Source: Chryseobacterium gleum (GTDB taxonomy: Bacteria; Bacteroidota; Bacteroidia; Flavobacteriales_F; PHOS-HE28). Taken from it: a DNA stretch of 64,000 nucleotides. Positions within the stretch are counted from its first letter, which is position 1. Every line of letters begins with the position of its first letter. This document shows positions 9,901 through 17,905 of the stretch, piece after piece. The stretch lies in assembly GCA_945872795.1 (NCBI GenBank), contig CAMCAZ010000003.1, forward strand, positions 1 to 64,000, written 5' to 3'. The notes under the pieces were generated by a model, which was not told the DNA's origin, made no database searches, and saw nothing but the letters and a program-made list of their open reading frames with translations. The position numbers were made by a program, and so were the translations under genes.

Positions 9901-10065
9901 TGCGAATCCCGTGGGCAGGTCGCCGCCAAGAACAAGGGAGCCATCGACATGTACTTCGTGCGCCGGATCAAACCGGCGTACAGTGCGGATGAGCAGGGGA
10001 CCCGCCCCAACGACACGTTCCGGCGCGAAGTGGGATCACCCCTGGCCGCCGAACAGGTCGCGTAG
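6901..10065 (+). CDS. Beta-propeller sensor fused to class III adenylate cyclase
   Basis: 1054 residues. An N-terminal signal/anchor is followed by many two-component-regulator propeller repeats (IWIGT, LWVGT and WVGS motifs, about 40-640), a Y_Y_Y-type beta domain (about 690-755), one membrane helix (about 760-783), a coiled coil (about 785-825) and a class III cyclase domain (about 840-1020). Cyclase residues seen: metal-binding D851 (FTDMKGFT) and D895 (GDSY), the adenine-selecting pair K891 (KTIGD) and D964 (YDIWG), and the transition-state pair N971/R975 (NTASR). This predicts ATP to cAMP conversion. In Bacteroidota this sensor architecture usually ends in a histidine kinase, so a cyclase output is uncommon. 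The ligand is unknown. Its 3' end overlaps the converging Nudix gene by 30 nt. Confidence 0.9.
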   Translation: MSRTLPFRRLFTGALHHARPVLIALVIGGSVPAIAQRYFFENVAVQQGLTSKVYTALQDPFGLIWIGTETGLSSYDGNVVVNYGTQDGLAANGVPALCMDKDGGLWIGHLDGGLTYYDGHRFRALAVATSMQSDITGIAQAVDGSIWLSTAGQGAFRLEGAPDERGTLKVQQFEEASGLRKVLRGVVKLQDDRLCFVQDAGTIRAYDPGSKQFALVELPGVNDVFNAITLFQDSRRSLWVGTVEGGAFQFDESGKLISRYDLSNGLASGTVFSFGEDGDGLIWAGTTDGGISLIQKGGLRTFNKGNGLHSDFVRCIVRDREGNLLIGTNDSGLDIFKGDRFISFGEADGLSDPQVFAVTVDSQGRTWFGTNGGIVIISGKEGGGVAQTITSQQGTLTTNFIRCLREDDKGYMWIGTHNGGLIRYDPRSGKAVYDVELSASLGDNRVTALEVGQSGELWVGGVNGLRRYLPGSGTVPTVYTEENGLAGNNIVSVYRDPKGSIWVGSLAKGVTRIDNGQAQRLDLGRLFTPTAFVQDLEGRIWVGTEGQGILVLENGKVVQEFTTNEGLLHNSIKALGIDDHGHVWIGTSRGLNKWRPKKGGFIAFTERAGFTGLEVKPNAVWTTRTGDLWFGTVNGATRVGSEKGAERSIAPLVALRGWKVNLEDRSMTESRLSHSDRNVRIAFGSVSLSDPAAVRYMYKLDGLDEDWQPITTTAEAYYPALPPGNYTFQVKAMDRSGLWSDPPARLEFTILPPWYRSWWFYTALALVIGIVLFSYIKVRERQLRLRNQILERKVKERTAEVVAQSKEIEGQKGRIEDLLLNILPKEISEELKDKGKATARRHEKVTVLFTDMKGFTQAAEKMTPEELVNELDECFIRFDEIVGHYGIEKIKTIGDSYMCAAGVPTSDPFHAHKCILAALEVRDLMDDWRREREAQGKTPWILRIGVHSGPVVAGVVGKRKFAYDIWGDTVNTASRMESSGAPGEVNISGATYELIKDRFECESRGQVAAKNKGAIDMYFVRRIKPAYSADEQGTRPNDTFRREVGSPLAAEQVA

Positions 10066-10674
10066 TTCGGCGATCATCATGGCCGTGGCACCCCACACCA
10101 TGTGGCCCTGCACGTCGAAGTAGGGCACCTCCATCGTGCGTTCCATCACCTGCACGAAGCGATCTCCTTTTTTCAGGATGTCAGCGCGCAACAGCAGTTC
10201 CAACGGTGCCTCGATGAGCGCCTGCACCTCGTAGGGGTCTGGCATCAAGGGACCCATTTCGGCGGTGCTTGCCACATAGGGCGTCACCAGGCTCCGGCTC
10301 GGCGGAATGTACACCGGTGAAAGGGAGCCATGGACGGTGACACCTTCGATCGCCGCGCCCGTCTCTTCCCTGAATTCCCGAAGCGCGGTATCCTTCAAGG
10401 TGGCGTCCACTTCCTCCCGGCGCCCTCCAGGAAAGGCGACCTGACCGCTGTGCACGCCATCGTACTGGGGCCGCACCATCAGCATCACATGGGCCGTCAA
10501 GCCCTTGGGGTAGACCATGGCCAGCACGGCGCTCTCGCGGGGTGGCGGCACCATCGAACGCACCTGATCCAGGTCGGGACGGGGATAGCCGGACATCTGC
10601 AGGAAACGGTCGTGCCCGGGCAACGGTCGCTGGAACGCCTCTGTGAGCTGCTGCAGCGCCTCCTCGTAGGTCAC
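10036..10674 (-). CDS. CoA-type Nudix hydrolase
   Basis: 212 residues, similar to coenzyme A pyrophosphatases (NudL/UPF0035 type), which hydrolyse CoA or acyl-CoA to 4'-phosphopantetheine products and 3',5'-ADP. The CoA-specific signature is visible around 68-84 (VRPQYDGVHSGQVAFPGG), followed by a Nudix box with TALREFREETGA at about 96-107. The start appears to be GTG 10674, overlapping the TGA of the upstream lipoprotein gene by 4 nt, which suggests translational coupling. The 3' end overlaps the adenylate cyclase gene tail to tail. The exact substrate is inferred from the family. Confidence 0.85.
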   Translation of the reverse strand: MTYEEALQQLTEAFQRPLPGHDRFLQMSGYPRPDLDQVRSMVPPPRESAVLAMVYPKGLTAHVMLMVRPQYDGVHSGQVAFPGGRREEVDATLKDTALREFREETGAAIEGVTVHGSLSPVYIPPSRSLVTPYVASTAEMGPLMPDPYEVQALIEAPLELLLRADILKKGDRFVQVMERTMEVPYFDVQGHMVWGATAMMIAELRDLFGGQG

Positions 10675-11165
10675 TGTTCCAACATCTTCAGCAGTTCCTG
10701 GGCCTCACGCTGGTACGTATGCCGGCCCGCTTCAGCGATGCGCCGTGTCTCGGTGACCGCGCGGTCATGCTGCTCAGTGCACACCCAGCAAAGCAGCGTA
10801 TACCATTCGGTCTGATCGCTCATGTCCTTCAGGTTGCTGGCCTCCAGGTGGTCCAGTTGCAATTCGGCATCATAGGGCCGCCCCTGGGCCAACTGGGCGC
10901 TGGCCAGGTAGATCAGCGCGATGTCCTTCGAAGCAGGACGTCGCACATAGGTTTTCAGCAGTTCCTCCGCACCGGCATAATCCCCGGCTCGGTACTTGGC
11001 CATGGCATCCAAGAGGTCCGCGTTCTTCACGGTGCGTTCGGTGTTCGCGAACAGGTCCGGGTACGGAGTGAAGAACTTCGTACAGGCATCCTTGTCCTGC
11101 GCTCCACCACATCCCTCCAGAACCAAGGCCGCAACTACGAGAAACCCACCGGACCAGATCTTCAT
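10671..11165 (-). CDS. TPR-like lipoprotein, function unknown
   Basis: 164 residues from ATG 11165. A signal sequence ends in a lipobox (LVLEGCGG), so it is probably a lipoprotein. The rest is helical and looks like two or three TPR-type repeats (AKYRAGDYAGAEELLKTYV; LAQGRPYDAELQLDHLEA). An in-frame ATG at 11186 overlaps the stop of the upstream signal peptidase gene and is an alternative start. That version adds seven residues before the lipoprotein signal. The gene lies in a tight run with two signal peptidases and a Nudix gene. No specific function recognised. Confidence 0.75.
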   Translation of the reverse strand: MKIWSGGFLVVAALVLEGCGGAQDKDACTKFFTPYPDLFANTERTVKNADLLDAMAKYRAGDYAGAEELLKTYVRRPASKDIALIYLASAQLAQGRPYDAELQLDHLEASNLKDMSDQTEWYTLLCWVCTEQHDRAVTETRRIAEAGRHTYQREAQELLKMLEQ

Positions 11166-11182
11166 GGGGGTAAAAATACCCC

Positions 11183-12139
11183 TCATTTCAGCGTGCGCGG
11201 ACCGCGCCGTTCTCCGTTGGCGCCGTGGCCGGTGATCACCAGTCCGGTCCTGCCCACCACATGGTCCCGCGGAACGAATCCCCAGTAGCGTGAATCGGCA
11301 CTGTGATGCCGGCTGTCGCCCAGCACGAAGAAATAGTCCTGTTCGATCACATAGTGCTCCAGCGGCGCATCGTCCAGCATGAGCACGTTGCCGTTGGCCA
11401 CCAGGCGATGTCCTTCATACCGACTGATGATCCGGTCATACAGCGGCAGGTTATCGATGGTGATGGTCACCGTATCACCCCTGGCCGGCACTAACAGAGG
11501 CCCGTAATCGTCGCCGTTCCACCGGAAGCGTGGACTGAACGGAAAGATGTGGCCCGGTGCACCCGTGGCCGGCCCCATCGGTGAAACGCTCACCACGTCG
11601 GGACGTTGTTCCAGCTCCTGCGCAAGGCCGTCGTTCAACGGCAGTTCGATGAATGACCTGCCTTCCATGATCTCCATGCCTTCGAGGCCCAGGAACTGCA
11701 GCACCCCGGCCGGAGAGGCCCCGGATCGCAAGCGCACCAGATGGCTGCGGGTCTGGCCCGGGGCGGTATCCTGTCGTTGTCCATTGATGGTCAGCACGCC
11801 GTTCCGGATCTCCACGGTGTCGCCCGGCATGCCCGCGATGCGCTTCACCATGAGCGGGCGGCGCCACAAGGGCGTCCGGTCCTTCAAGGGGTCGCGGAAC
11901 AGGACGATGTCACCGCGGTCCACACCGGTCCACTTGGCCCACCGCTGCACCATCACCAGGTCACCCGGACGAAGCGTGGCATACATACTGGTGTTCTCCA
12001 CCACGGCCCAGCGTACCACGAAGAGGTGCAGCAGGACCAGCAGCCCAAAGGCCGCCACCAGGGCGCGCGACCAGTCTCCCAGTGAACGCCAGCGCTGCCT
12101 CACAGCACTTCCGAACGGTGTGCCTGGAACGCCCTCCAT
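11183..12139 (-). CDS. lepB: Signal peptidase I (second copy)
   Basis: 318 residues, S26 family; cleaves signal peptides of exported proteins at the periplasmic face of the inner membrane. One N-terminal membrane helix (about 26-45) precedes the catalytic serine S51 (NTSMYATL). The general-base lysine is K99 (MVKRIAG), and the conserved box GDSRHHSADSRYWGF is near the C-terminus. The insert between the lysine and the GDSR box is larger than in E. coli-type enzymes' core, as is usual in Bacteroidota. It follows a longer signal peptidase gene, 47 nt downstream, and the two share the same box order, so they look like an old tandem duplication. Confidence 0.92.
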   Translation of the reverse strand: MEGVPGTPFGSAVRQRWRSLGDWSRALVAAFGLLVLLHLFVVRWAVVENTSMYATLRPGDLVMVQRWAKWTGVDRGDIVLFRDPLKDRTPLWRRPLMVKRIAGMPGDTVEIRNGVLTINGQRQDTAPGQTRSHLVRLRSGASPAGVLQFLGLEGMEIMEGRSFIELPLNDGLAQELEQRPDVVSVSPMGPATGAPGHIFPFSPRFRWNGDDYGPLLVPARGDTVTITIDNLPLYDRIISRYEGHRLVANGNVLMLDDAPLEHYVIEQDYFFVLGDSRHHSADSRYWGFVPRDHVVGRTGLVITGHGANGERRGPRTLK

Positions 12140-12186
12140 TCAGGAATACAGGTTGAGACGACGGAGCCGGTGGATCGCACGCAGGA

Positions 12187-13731
12187 TCACTTGACCAAGG
12201 TGAACAGGCGTTTCCAGCGGATGCCCGTGTACGGGTCCTTGGTGAACCAAACGAGAACGGCCTTGCCCACGACATGGTCATGCGGCACGAAGCCCCAGAA
12301 CCGACTGTCCTGTGAACGGTGACGGTTGTCGCCCATCATCCAGTAATAATCCTGCTTGAAGGTGTAGGTGTCCGCAGCCGCACCGTTGATCAGGATGGCG
12401 CCGTCCTTCACCACCAGCGTGTTGCCTTCGTACAGCGTGATGGCGCGGCGATAGAGCGGCAGGTTCTTCTCCGTCAGGGTAATGGTGGCACCGGCCTTCG
12501 GGATCCAGATCGGGCCGAAGTTGTCCTCCGTCCAGTGATACTCCGGGGTGTTGGGGTAGATGGGCCAGCTGCCATAAGGATCGTAGAACCCTTCGGGGTG
12601 GTCCTGACGGGTCATGCTCACCACGTTGTCGAACTTCCCCACTTTCTCCGCCACCTCGTCCGTCATGGGGATGAGCGCCATGCGGCCGTTGTCCTGCACA
12701 TCACTGGGTGAGATGTCGAAGCGCTTCTTCAGCAGATCCGGCCGGAAGGAGCTCTTCAGCTGGAACTCATAGGCGTACTGTCCGGTGTTCGCAAGGGGTG
12801 AGGCCTTCCCGTTCACCAGCACCTGCCCATGCACCACCTGCAGGCTGTCGCCGGCGATGGCCACGCAGCGTTTGATGTAGTTCTCGCGCTTGTCCACGGG
12901 GCGCACCAGGATGCCTCCGGTGGGCTTCATGGTACGCCGACCGAGCTCATCATAGCTCTCGATGCGGGCATTGGGGTCGTGCAGTTTCTGCCGGCCGTAT
13001 TGCCGGGCCATCTGGTAGTAGCTCTGGTTCTGGAAATTGGCCACCACGGTATCACCCTCCGGGAAGTTGAAGACCACCGCATCGCCACGTTGCGGGGTCC
13101 CGAAACCGGGAAGCCTGCGATAGGGCTGGCTGAACCAGTTCACGAAGGAGGGCGTGCTGGTGGTGAGCGGAAGGGTGTGGTGCGTGAAGGGGAAGGTGAT
13201 GGGGGTGATGGGCAGGCGTGGGCCGTAGCTGAGCTTGCTCACAAAGAGGTAGTCACCCACCAGCAGGCTCTTCTCCATGGACGGCGTGGGAATGGTGAAG
13301 GCCTCGAAGGTGAAGGTGCGGAAGACGGTGGCCACGATCACTGCGAAGAGGATCGCATCACCCCACTGGCCCACCATGCCACGCTTGCGCTGCGCCACGG
13401 GGATGGGGCCCACGAAGGCCTTGTCGGAGTAGCACAACTGGGGGACCTTCCACCAGGGGACGAACACCATCAGCACATGGTCCTTCAGCTCGCGCTCGCC
13501 CAGCACGATGCTGATGTTCACGTTCATGATGATGAACATGAGCAGGTTCACACCCGGGACCACGAAGAGGAAGATCCACCACCAGGGTTTGCCGGTGATC
13601 TGCAGCCACACCAGGATGTTGTACCCCGGAACGAATCCGGCCCAGGCAGGCTTACCGGCCTTCTGGAACAGCTTCCACAGGCTGGCCATCAGCACAGTGA
13701 AATAGGCGAAGAGGAAGAGATAGGGGATCAT
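12187..13731 (-). CDS. lepB: Signal peptidase I with N-terminal DUF5684-like membrane domain
   Basis: 514 residues. The N-terminal about 90 residues hold hydrophobic segments with a GKPAWAGFVPGYN motif, typical of the DUF5684-type module found fused to LepB in Bacteroidota. A further helix (about 125-140) leads into the S26 catalytic domain: serine S151 (PTPSMEKSL), lysine K287 (YIKRCVAIAGD) and the C-terminal GDNRHRSQDSRFWGFVP box. A long insert separates serine and lysine. Upstream are dapB, DUF5683, parB and parA, a gene order common in this phylum. Confidence 0.93.
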   Translation of the reverse strand: MIPYLFLFAYFTVLMASLWKLFQKAGKPAWAGFVPGYNILVWLQITGKPWWWIFLFVVPGVNLLMFIIMNVNISIVLGERELKDHVLMVFVPWWKVPQLCYSDKAFVGPIPVAQRKRGMVGQWGDAILFAVIVATVFRTFTFEAFTIPTPSMEKSLLVGDYLFVSKLSYGPRLPITPITFPFTHHTLPLTTSTPSFVNWFSQPYRRLPGFGTPQRGDAVVFNFPEGDTVVANFQNQSYYQMARQYGRQKLHDPNARIESYDELGRRTMKPTGGILVRPVDKRENYIKRCVAIAGDSLQVVHGQVLVNGKASPLANTGQYAYEFQLKSSFRPDLLKKRFDISPSDVQDNGRMALIPMTDEVAEKVGKFDNVVSMTRQDHPEGFYDPYGSWPIYPNTPEYHWTEDNFGPIWIPKAGATITLTEKNLPLYRRAITLYEGNTLVVKDGAILINGAAADTYTFKQDYYWMMGDNRHRSQDSRFWGFVPHDHVVGKAVLVWFTKDPYTGIRWKRLFTLVK

Positions 13732-13859
13732 GATCGCGGGTTGCGGGGATGGATGCGGTCAGCGAAGGTGCGAACTACGACCGACGTAGGCCTCGGACCG
13801 ATCGTGAAATGCTGTGAACGGCGGTACAGGTGGTGATCGGGAACGATGAACGGCGGGTT

Positions 13860-14579
13860 TCAGGAGACATCCAGCACATCATCCATGGTGAACAGCCCGT
13901 TGCGGCCCTGCAGCCATTCCGCGGCCACCACCGCGCCGCTCGCGAAACCCGTGCGGCCATAGGCCTCGTGGGTGATGGTGATGCGATCATCCGGGCCGGC
14001 CCAGGTCACAGCGTGTTTTCCGGGGACCTCACCGCTGCGCTCGGCATTGATGGGGATGGAGCTGGGTGTACCGGTGGGAGCAGTGTCCGGTGCCAGGGAC
14101 CAACCGGAATAAGCCTGATGCTTCAGGTCGATGTCCCGCGCCAGCGTGATGGCGGTCCCGCTGGGAGCGTCCAACTTGTGGATGTGGTGGACCTCATCGA
14201 TGTGCACGCCGTACTGCGGCTGGCGGTCCATAAGCCCGGCCAGCATGCGGTTCACCCGGAAGAACAGGTTCACCCCGATACTGAAGTTGCTGGCCCACAG
14301 TAGCGTCCCGCCCGTTCGACGCACAAGCGCCTGCACAGTGTTCAGTTCGTCATACCAGCCTGTGGTGCCCACCACCACGGGAACGCCATGCTCCAGGCAC
14401 AGCCGCATGTTACCCAGCGCTTGCTCCGGCCTGCTGAACTCGATGGCCATGTCGGCGCCGGTGGGCGGGGTGCCCGCATTGGAGGCATCCACGCGCAGCA
14501 CCACCTCGTGCCCGCGGCTGAGGGCAATGGCCTCAATGGCCTTGCCCATGCGGCCATATCCATAAAGTGCGATGCGCAT
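13860..14579 (-). CDS. dapB: 4-hydroxy-tetrahydrodipicolinate reductase
   Basis: 239 residues. Reduces 4-hydroxy-tetrahydrodipicolinate with NAD(P)H in the lysine/diaminopimelate pathway. Visible features are the N-terminal Rossmann glycine motif (GYGRMGKAIE), VGTTGW in the middle, and the catalytic/substrate segment EVHHIHKLDAPSGTA (about 148-162). The length is near the shorter members of the family. A TACCTTCG box 75 nt upstream (14655-14662) may drive it. Confidence 0.95.
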   Translation of the reverse strand: MRIALYGYGRMGKAIEAIALSRGHEVVLRVDASNAGTPPTGADMAIEFSRPEQALGNMRLCLEHGVPVVVGTTGWYDELNTVQALVRRTGGTLLWASNFSIGVNLFFRVNRMLAGLMDRQPQYGVHIDEVHHIHKLDAPSGTAITLARDIDLKHQAYSGWSLAPDTAPTGTPSSIPINAERSGEVPGKHAVTWAGPDDRITITHEAYGRTGFASGAVVAAEWLQGRNGLFTMDDVLDVS

Positions 14580-14654
14580 GGCGGGGATAGCTCTGGTTCG
14601 GTGGTCCTGGATACGCTGACACCGAAGGGATGATCACGTGCTCAGGACCGGTGC

Positions 14655-14662
14655 CGAAGGTA
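14655..14662 (-). promoter_or_regulatory. Bacteroidota -7 box upstream of dapB
   Basis: TACCTTCG on the minus strand, 75 nt before the dapB ATG, in the 115-nt gap after the DUF5683 gene. Confidence 0.45.
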
Positions 14663-14694
14663 AACGCCAGGCACACGTGCCCGGCTGCGATGCA

Positions 14695-15333
14695 TCAACG
14701 CAGGGCCAGGGAGAACGACAGGCCGGCCGCCCCCCTTGAGGCCAGCTCCAGGGATGGCCCGACGTTCAAGCTCAGGTCGCGGCTCACATCGAAATGAACG
14801 AAGTTGGCGTCCACACCGGCATCGACGATGTTCAGCATGTACACCAGGCCGAAGGCGATGTAGCTCAGGTCACGCCAGCGCCGGTAGGTATCCGTCATAT
14901 CCAGCACCTGGGCAGCGCTGAACTGGCCATTGAACTCATCGGTGGTCGTGGGGTCACCGTCCACCAAGGCGATGTAGGCATCCTTGTAGCGCCGGTATTC
15001 GGCACTGTTCTCCTGGATGAAATAGACGCAGGTGCCCAGTCCGGCCCAGACGATGGGCGCCTTCCAGTATTTACGGTTGTAGATCTGCCCCGCTCCGGGC
15101 AGGACGGCAGAAAGGATGGAGGCTTTGTGCGGTGAATGCCGTGCCCGCCAATCCAAGGTGTCTGCGGCTTGTGAGGGCGCAACCGACGTTGTGTCCATCA
15201 CCGGTTCCGGAACACCGCCGGTGACGATCAGTGTGTCCGGGTCCTGGGGCAGGGGTAAGGTGTCGGCCTGTGCGAATGACCCCGCGATGTGCAGGAACAG
15301 GCCACAGGCGGTAAGCAGAACGCGGGATACCAC
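14695..15333 (-). CDS. DUF5683 family secreted or membrane protein
   Basis: 212 residues. N-terminal signal peptide (LLTACGLFLHIAGSFAQ), a Pro/Thr-rich linker, then the family core: SAVLPGAGQIYNRKYWKAPIVWAGLG followed by RRWRDLSY, with two hydrophobic segments (about 80-110 and 165-185). This family sits beside parB and dapB in many Bacteroidota, and the same arrangement is seen here. No biochemical function is established; it is likely inserted in or attached to an envelope membrane. Confidence 0.85.
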   Translation of the reverse strand: MVSRVLLTACGLFLHIAGSFAQADTLPLPQDPDTLIVTGGVPEPVMDTTSVAPSQAADTLDWRARHSPHKASILSAVLPGAGQIYNRKYWKAPIVWAGLGTCVYFIQENSAEYRRYKDAYIALVDGDPTTTDEFNGQFSAAQVLDMTDTYRRWRDLSYIAFGLVYMLNIVDAGVDANFVHFDVSRDLSLNVGPSLELASRGAAGLSFSLALR

Positions 15334-15406
15334 GGTCCAAAGTTCGTCACAAAGCGGTCATGGCCGGTACGATGACCCACCTGATGCAAGGCGCGGTAGC
15401 GCGGCC

Positions 15407-16288
15407 TCAGCCAAGCACTGCCAAGATCCGCTGCAGTTCCTCCGGGGTCCGGAACGCGATCTCGATCTTGCCCTTGCCCTCGGTGCTCTGCTTCACGCTC
15501 ACCTTGCTGCCGAAACGCTGGGCCAGCTGTTTGCTGAGGTCCTTGTTGGGCCGCAGACCGGGTTTGGCGCTGCCTTTCACACCTTTGGGTAACGCGGTGC
15601 GTGCCATGTCCTCCACAGCGCGAACGCTCATCTGGCTCTCCACGATGCGGTGGTAGAGTTCCACCTGTTTGGCGGGATCACTGATGCCGATGAGGGCGCG
15701 CGCATGGCCCATGCCGATGGTGCGCTGGCGCAGCCCCAACTGGATCTCCGGTGGCAGCTTCAGGAGTCGCAGGTAGTTGGCCACCGTCGCGCGGTCCTTG
15801 CCCACCTTCTCGCTCAGTTGCTCCTGGGTCAGTTTCACTTCATCGATCAGCCGTTGGAAACTGATGGCCACCTCGATGGCGTCGAGCTCCTCGCGCTGGA
15901 TGTTCTCCACCAGCGCCATCTCCAACATGGCCTCGTCGTTGGCGATGCGGATGTAGGCGGGCACCTCGGCCAATCCGGCCAACTGCGAGGCGCGGAAGCG
16001 GCGTTCACCGCTGATCAGCTGGTAGCGGTCGTAGCCCACCTTGCGGACGGTGACCGGCTGGATGATGCCGAGCTCGCTGATGCTCTGTGCCAGTTCCGCC
16101 AGCGCCTCATCACTGAAATGGGTGCGGGGCTGGAAGGGGTTCGGCTCGATCTGCGCGATCAGGATGGTGCCGATGGGACCGGCGCTGCGCGGTGGCGCGT
16201 TCATCGCCTCGTTGCGCGTGGTGATGTCGGTGCTCGGGTCCTCCAGCAGGGCGCTCAAGCCGCGTCCCAGGCCTTTCTTCTTGGTCAT
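15407..16288 (-). CDS. parB: Chromosome partitioning protein ParB
   Basis: 293 residues. Binds centromere-like parS sites and, with ParA, segregates the chromosome origin. The N-terminus reads KKGLGRGLSALL, then the ParB/Spo0J nuclease-like CTP-binding region with NPFQPR and the GERRFRAS box (about 95-102), then a helix-turn-helix region (LTQEQLSEKVGKDRATVANYLRLL). The start codon overlaps the parA stop by 4 nt (ATGA), so the two are translationally coupled. No canonical parS palindrome was found in the flanking gaps. Confidence 0.95.
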   Translation of the reverse strand: MTKKKGLGRGLSALLEDPSTDITTRNEAMNAPPRSAGPIGTILIAQIEPNPFQPRTHFSDEALAELAQSISELGIIQPVTVRKVGYDRYQLISGERRFRASQLAGLAEVPAYIRIANDEAMLEMALVENIQREELDAIEVAISFQRLIDEVKLTQEQLSEKVGKDRATVANYLRLLKLPPEIQLGLRQRTIGMGHARALIGISDPAKQVELYHRIVESQMSVRAVEDMARTALPKGVKGSAKPGLRPNKDLSKQLAQRFGSKVSVKQSTEGKGKIEIAFRTPEELQRILAVLG

Positions 16289-17100
16289 TGTTCGTCCGCT
16301 ATCGCAATGGTGCGCTCACTGTCCGGGATCCGGGTGAGGCTGTTCTTCTGCAGGATCTCACGCGCCAGGTTCAGGTAGTTCGTGGCACCCTTGCTGCTGG
16401 CATCGTGCATGATGATGGTCTGGCCATGGCTGGGGGCCTCGCCCAGTGCCACGTTGCGGTGGATCACCGTATCGAAGACCAATTGCTGGAAGTGGGTCTT
16501 CACTTCCTCCACCACCTGGTTGGCCAGGCGCAGGCGGCTGTCATACATCGTCAGCAGCATGCCCTCGATCACCAGTTCGGTGTTCAGGCGCTGCTGCACG
16601 ATCTTGATGGTGTTCAGCAGTTTGCCCAGGCCTTCCAGCGCAAAGTATTCGCACTGCACCGGCACGATCACGCTGTCACTGGCCGTCAGGCTGTTCACCG
16701 TAACCAGACCGAGGGAAGGGGAGCAGTCGATGATGATGAAATCATACAGTTCTCGCAGCGGTTCCAGCACGGCCTTCAACTGTTGCTCACGCTCGCGCAT
16801 GTCGATCATCTCGATCTCGGCGCCCACCAGGTCGATGTGGCCGGGGAGAAGGTCGAGGTTGGGGTTATCGGTCCCCAGGATCACCTCGCTCGCTGGAGTG
16901 TTGTTGATGATGCACTCGTAGATGCTCGCCTTCACGTTGCGCGGGTCATAGCCCACACCGCTGGTGGCATTGGCCTGGGGGTCGGCGTCCACTAGGAGGG
17001 TGCGACGCTCCAGCACGCCCAGGCTGGCGGCCAGGTTGATGGCGGTGGTGGTCTTGCCCACGCCGCCTTTCTGGTTCACGATGGAGATGATCTTGGCCAT
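16285..17100 (-). CDS. parA: Chromosome partitioning ATPase ParA (Soj)
   Basis: 271 residues. Walker-type ATPase that partners ParB. The deviant Walker A motif KGGVGKTT is at about 10-17, Walker B is in DFIIIDCSPSLG, and a VPVQCEYFALEGL segment follows. The length is typical of chromosomal ParA without an N-terminal helix-turn-helix. A TACTTTGC box at 17159-17166 is a plausible promoter. The gene diverges from a small unknown gene at 17333. Confidence 0.96.
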   Translation of the reverse strand: MAKIISIVNQKGGVGKTTTAINLAASLGVLERRTLLVDADPQANATSGVGYDPRNVKASIYECIINNTPASEVILGTDNPNLDLLPGHIDLVGAEIEMIDMREREQQLKAVLEPLRELYDFIIIDCSPSLGLVTVNSLTASDSVIVPVQCEYFALEGLGKLLNTIKIVQQRLNTELVIEGMLLTMYDSRLRLANQVVEEVKTHFQQLVFDTVIHRNVALGEAPSHGQTIIMHDASSKGATNYLNLAREILQKNSLTRIPDSERTIAIADEQ

Positions 17101-17158
17101 GTGTTATGCTCGGTTCAGTTGGCGCCATACCCGTTGGGTCAACGCTTATGGGGCGTCG

Positions 17159-17166
17159 GCAAAGTA
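17159..17166 (-). promoter_or_regulatory. Bacteroidota -7 box for parA-parB
   Basis: TACTTTGC on the minus strand, 58 nt before the parA ATG. Confidence 0.5.
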
Positions 17167-17291
17167 CCGGCACAAGCCCCCTATGTCCGTGTTGATAAGT
17201 CGATGAGTTTTGAACAGTGGAACGGTGACGCCCGTTCCCGATCGCCCGGCGCCGTTCCCCAAGATCGCCGTCACTTTTCCGCACAGCTTGC

Positions 17292-17321
17292 GTTGAAAGG
17301 GAAGTACCACAACCCTTCAAC
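17292..17321 (+). other. Hairpin in the leader of the gene at 17333
   Basis: Imperfect inverted repeat: GTTGAAAGGG (17292-17301) against CCCTTCAAC (17313-17321), a 9-bp stem with one bulged A. It ends 11 nt before ATG 17333. It could be an operator or a translation-modulating hairpin, or chance. Confidence 0.3.
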
Positions 17322-17332
17322 ACCTCACGCAC

Positions 17333-17875
17333 ATGGCCCTGCATGTCACCTACAAGCCCGGCAAGGCTCAATCCGAGCAGGCCGCCCGATATTTCCAAGA
17401 GGCCGTCTCCGCATTGCTCGACACCATGATGCAGGACCTGACGGAGCACACCTACCTGGTGGATGGCCGCTCCGGCCCGTCCCTGAAATTGCGTACCTGG
17501 AGCCGTAAGCCGCTGATCGACCCGCAGTTGCACGCCCTGTTCGACCGGATCGTGGGCGTACGAAGCGATGTGCAGCGTTTGGAAAAGGGGATCTTCACCC
17601 ATGGGCAGGTGCACCACACGATCAGTTCCTGGATGGAGGTGGCCATGGATGGAGAAGACCTCTTTGTGGAGCTCACCGTCGTGGACCCCTCAGAGGAAAC
17701 GGAGGAACATCCCGCCTTGAGCCTGGGCTTTGTGCAGGGCAGGAGCGTGTTGGTGAGCAGCGATCGGCTCCTGTTCACCTGGCTGGACCAGGACATCTTC
17801 GGCCTTGCCATCGCCGGGCAGGGCAGTTACCTCTTTGAAGTACAGGAGGACCGCGCCCTACGCATCGCCTCGTGA
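17333..17875 (+). CDS. Hypothetical protein
   Basis: 180 residues with no signal peptide or membrane segment. The family is not recognised. The sequence is mixed alpha/beta and acidic, with a helical N-terminal half (SEQAARYFQEAVSALLDTMM) and a beta-rich C-terminal half. It diverges from parA and converges on the DUF3276 gene (30-nt gap). Third-position GC bias across the frame supports real coding. A hairpin precedes the start. Confidence 0.65.
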   Translation: MALHVTYKPGKAQSEQAARYFQEAVSALLDTMMQDLTEHTYLVDGRSGPSLKLRTWSRKPLIDPQLHALFDRIVGVRSDVQRLEKGIFTHGQVHHTISSWMEVAMDGEDLFVELTVVDPSEETEEHPALSLGFVQGRSVLVSSDRLLFTWLDQDIFGLAIAGQGSYLFEVQEDRALRIAS

Positions 17876-17905
17876 ACTGAGGCCAGGAGCACTACGGACA
17901 GGACC

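Noticed and set aside
11166-11182. GGGGTA-AAAA-TACCCC palindrome before the lipoprotein gene
   Set aside because: Short stem inside a possible coding start (ATG 11186) with no T run; no support for a terminator or operator.
17101-17332. parS centromere site next to parA
   Set aside because: No sequence close to the usual 16-nt parS palindrome was found in this gap.
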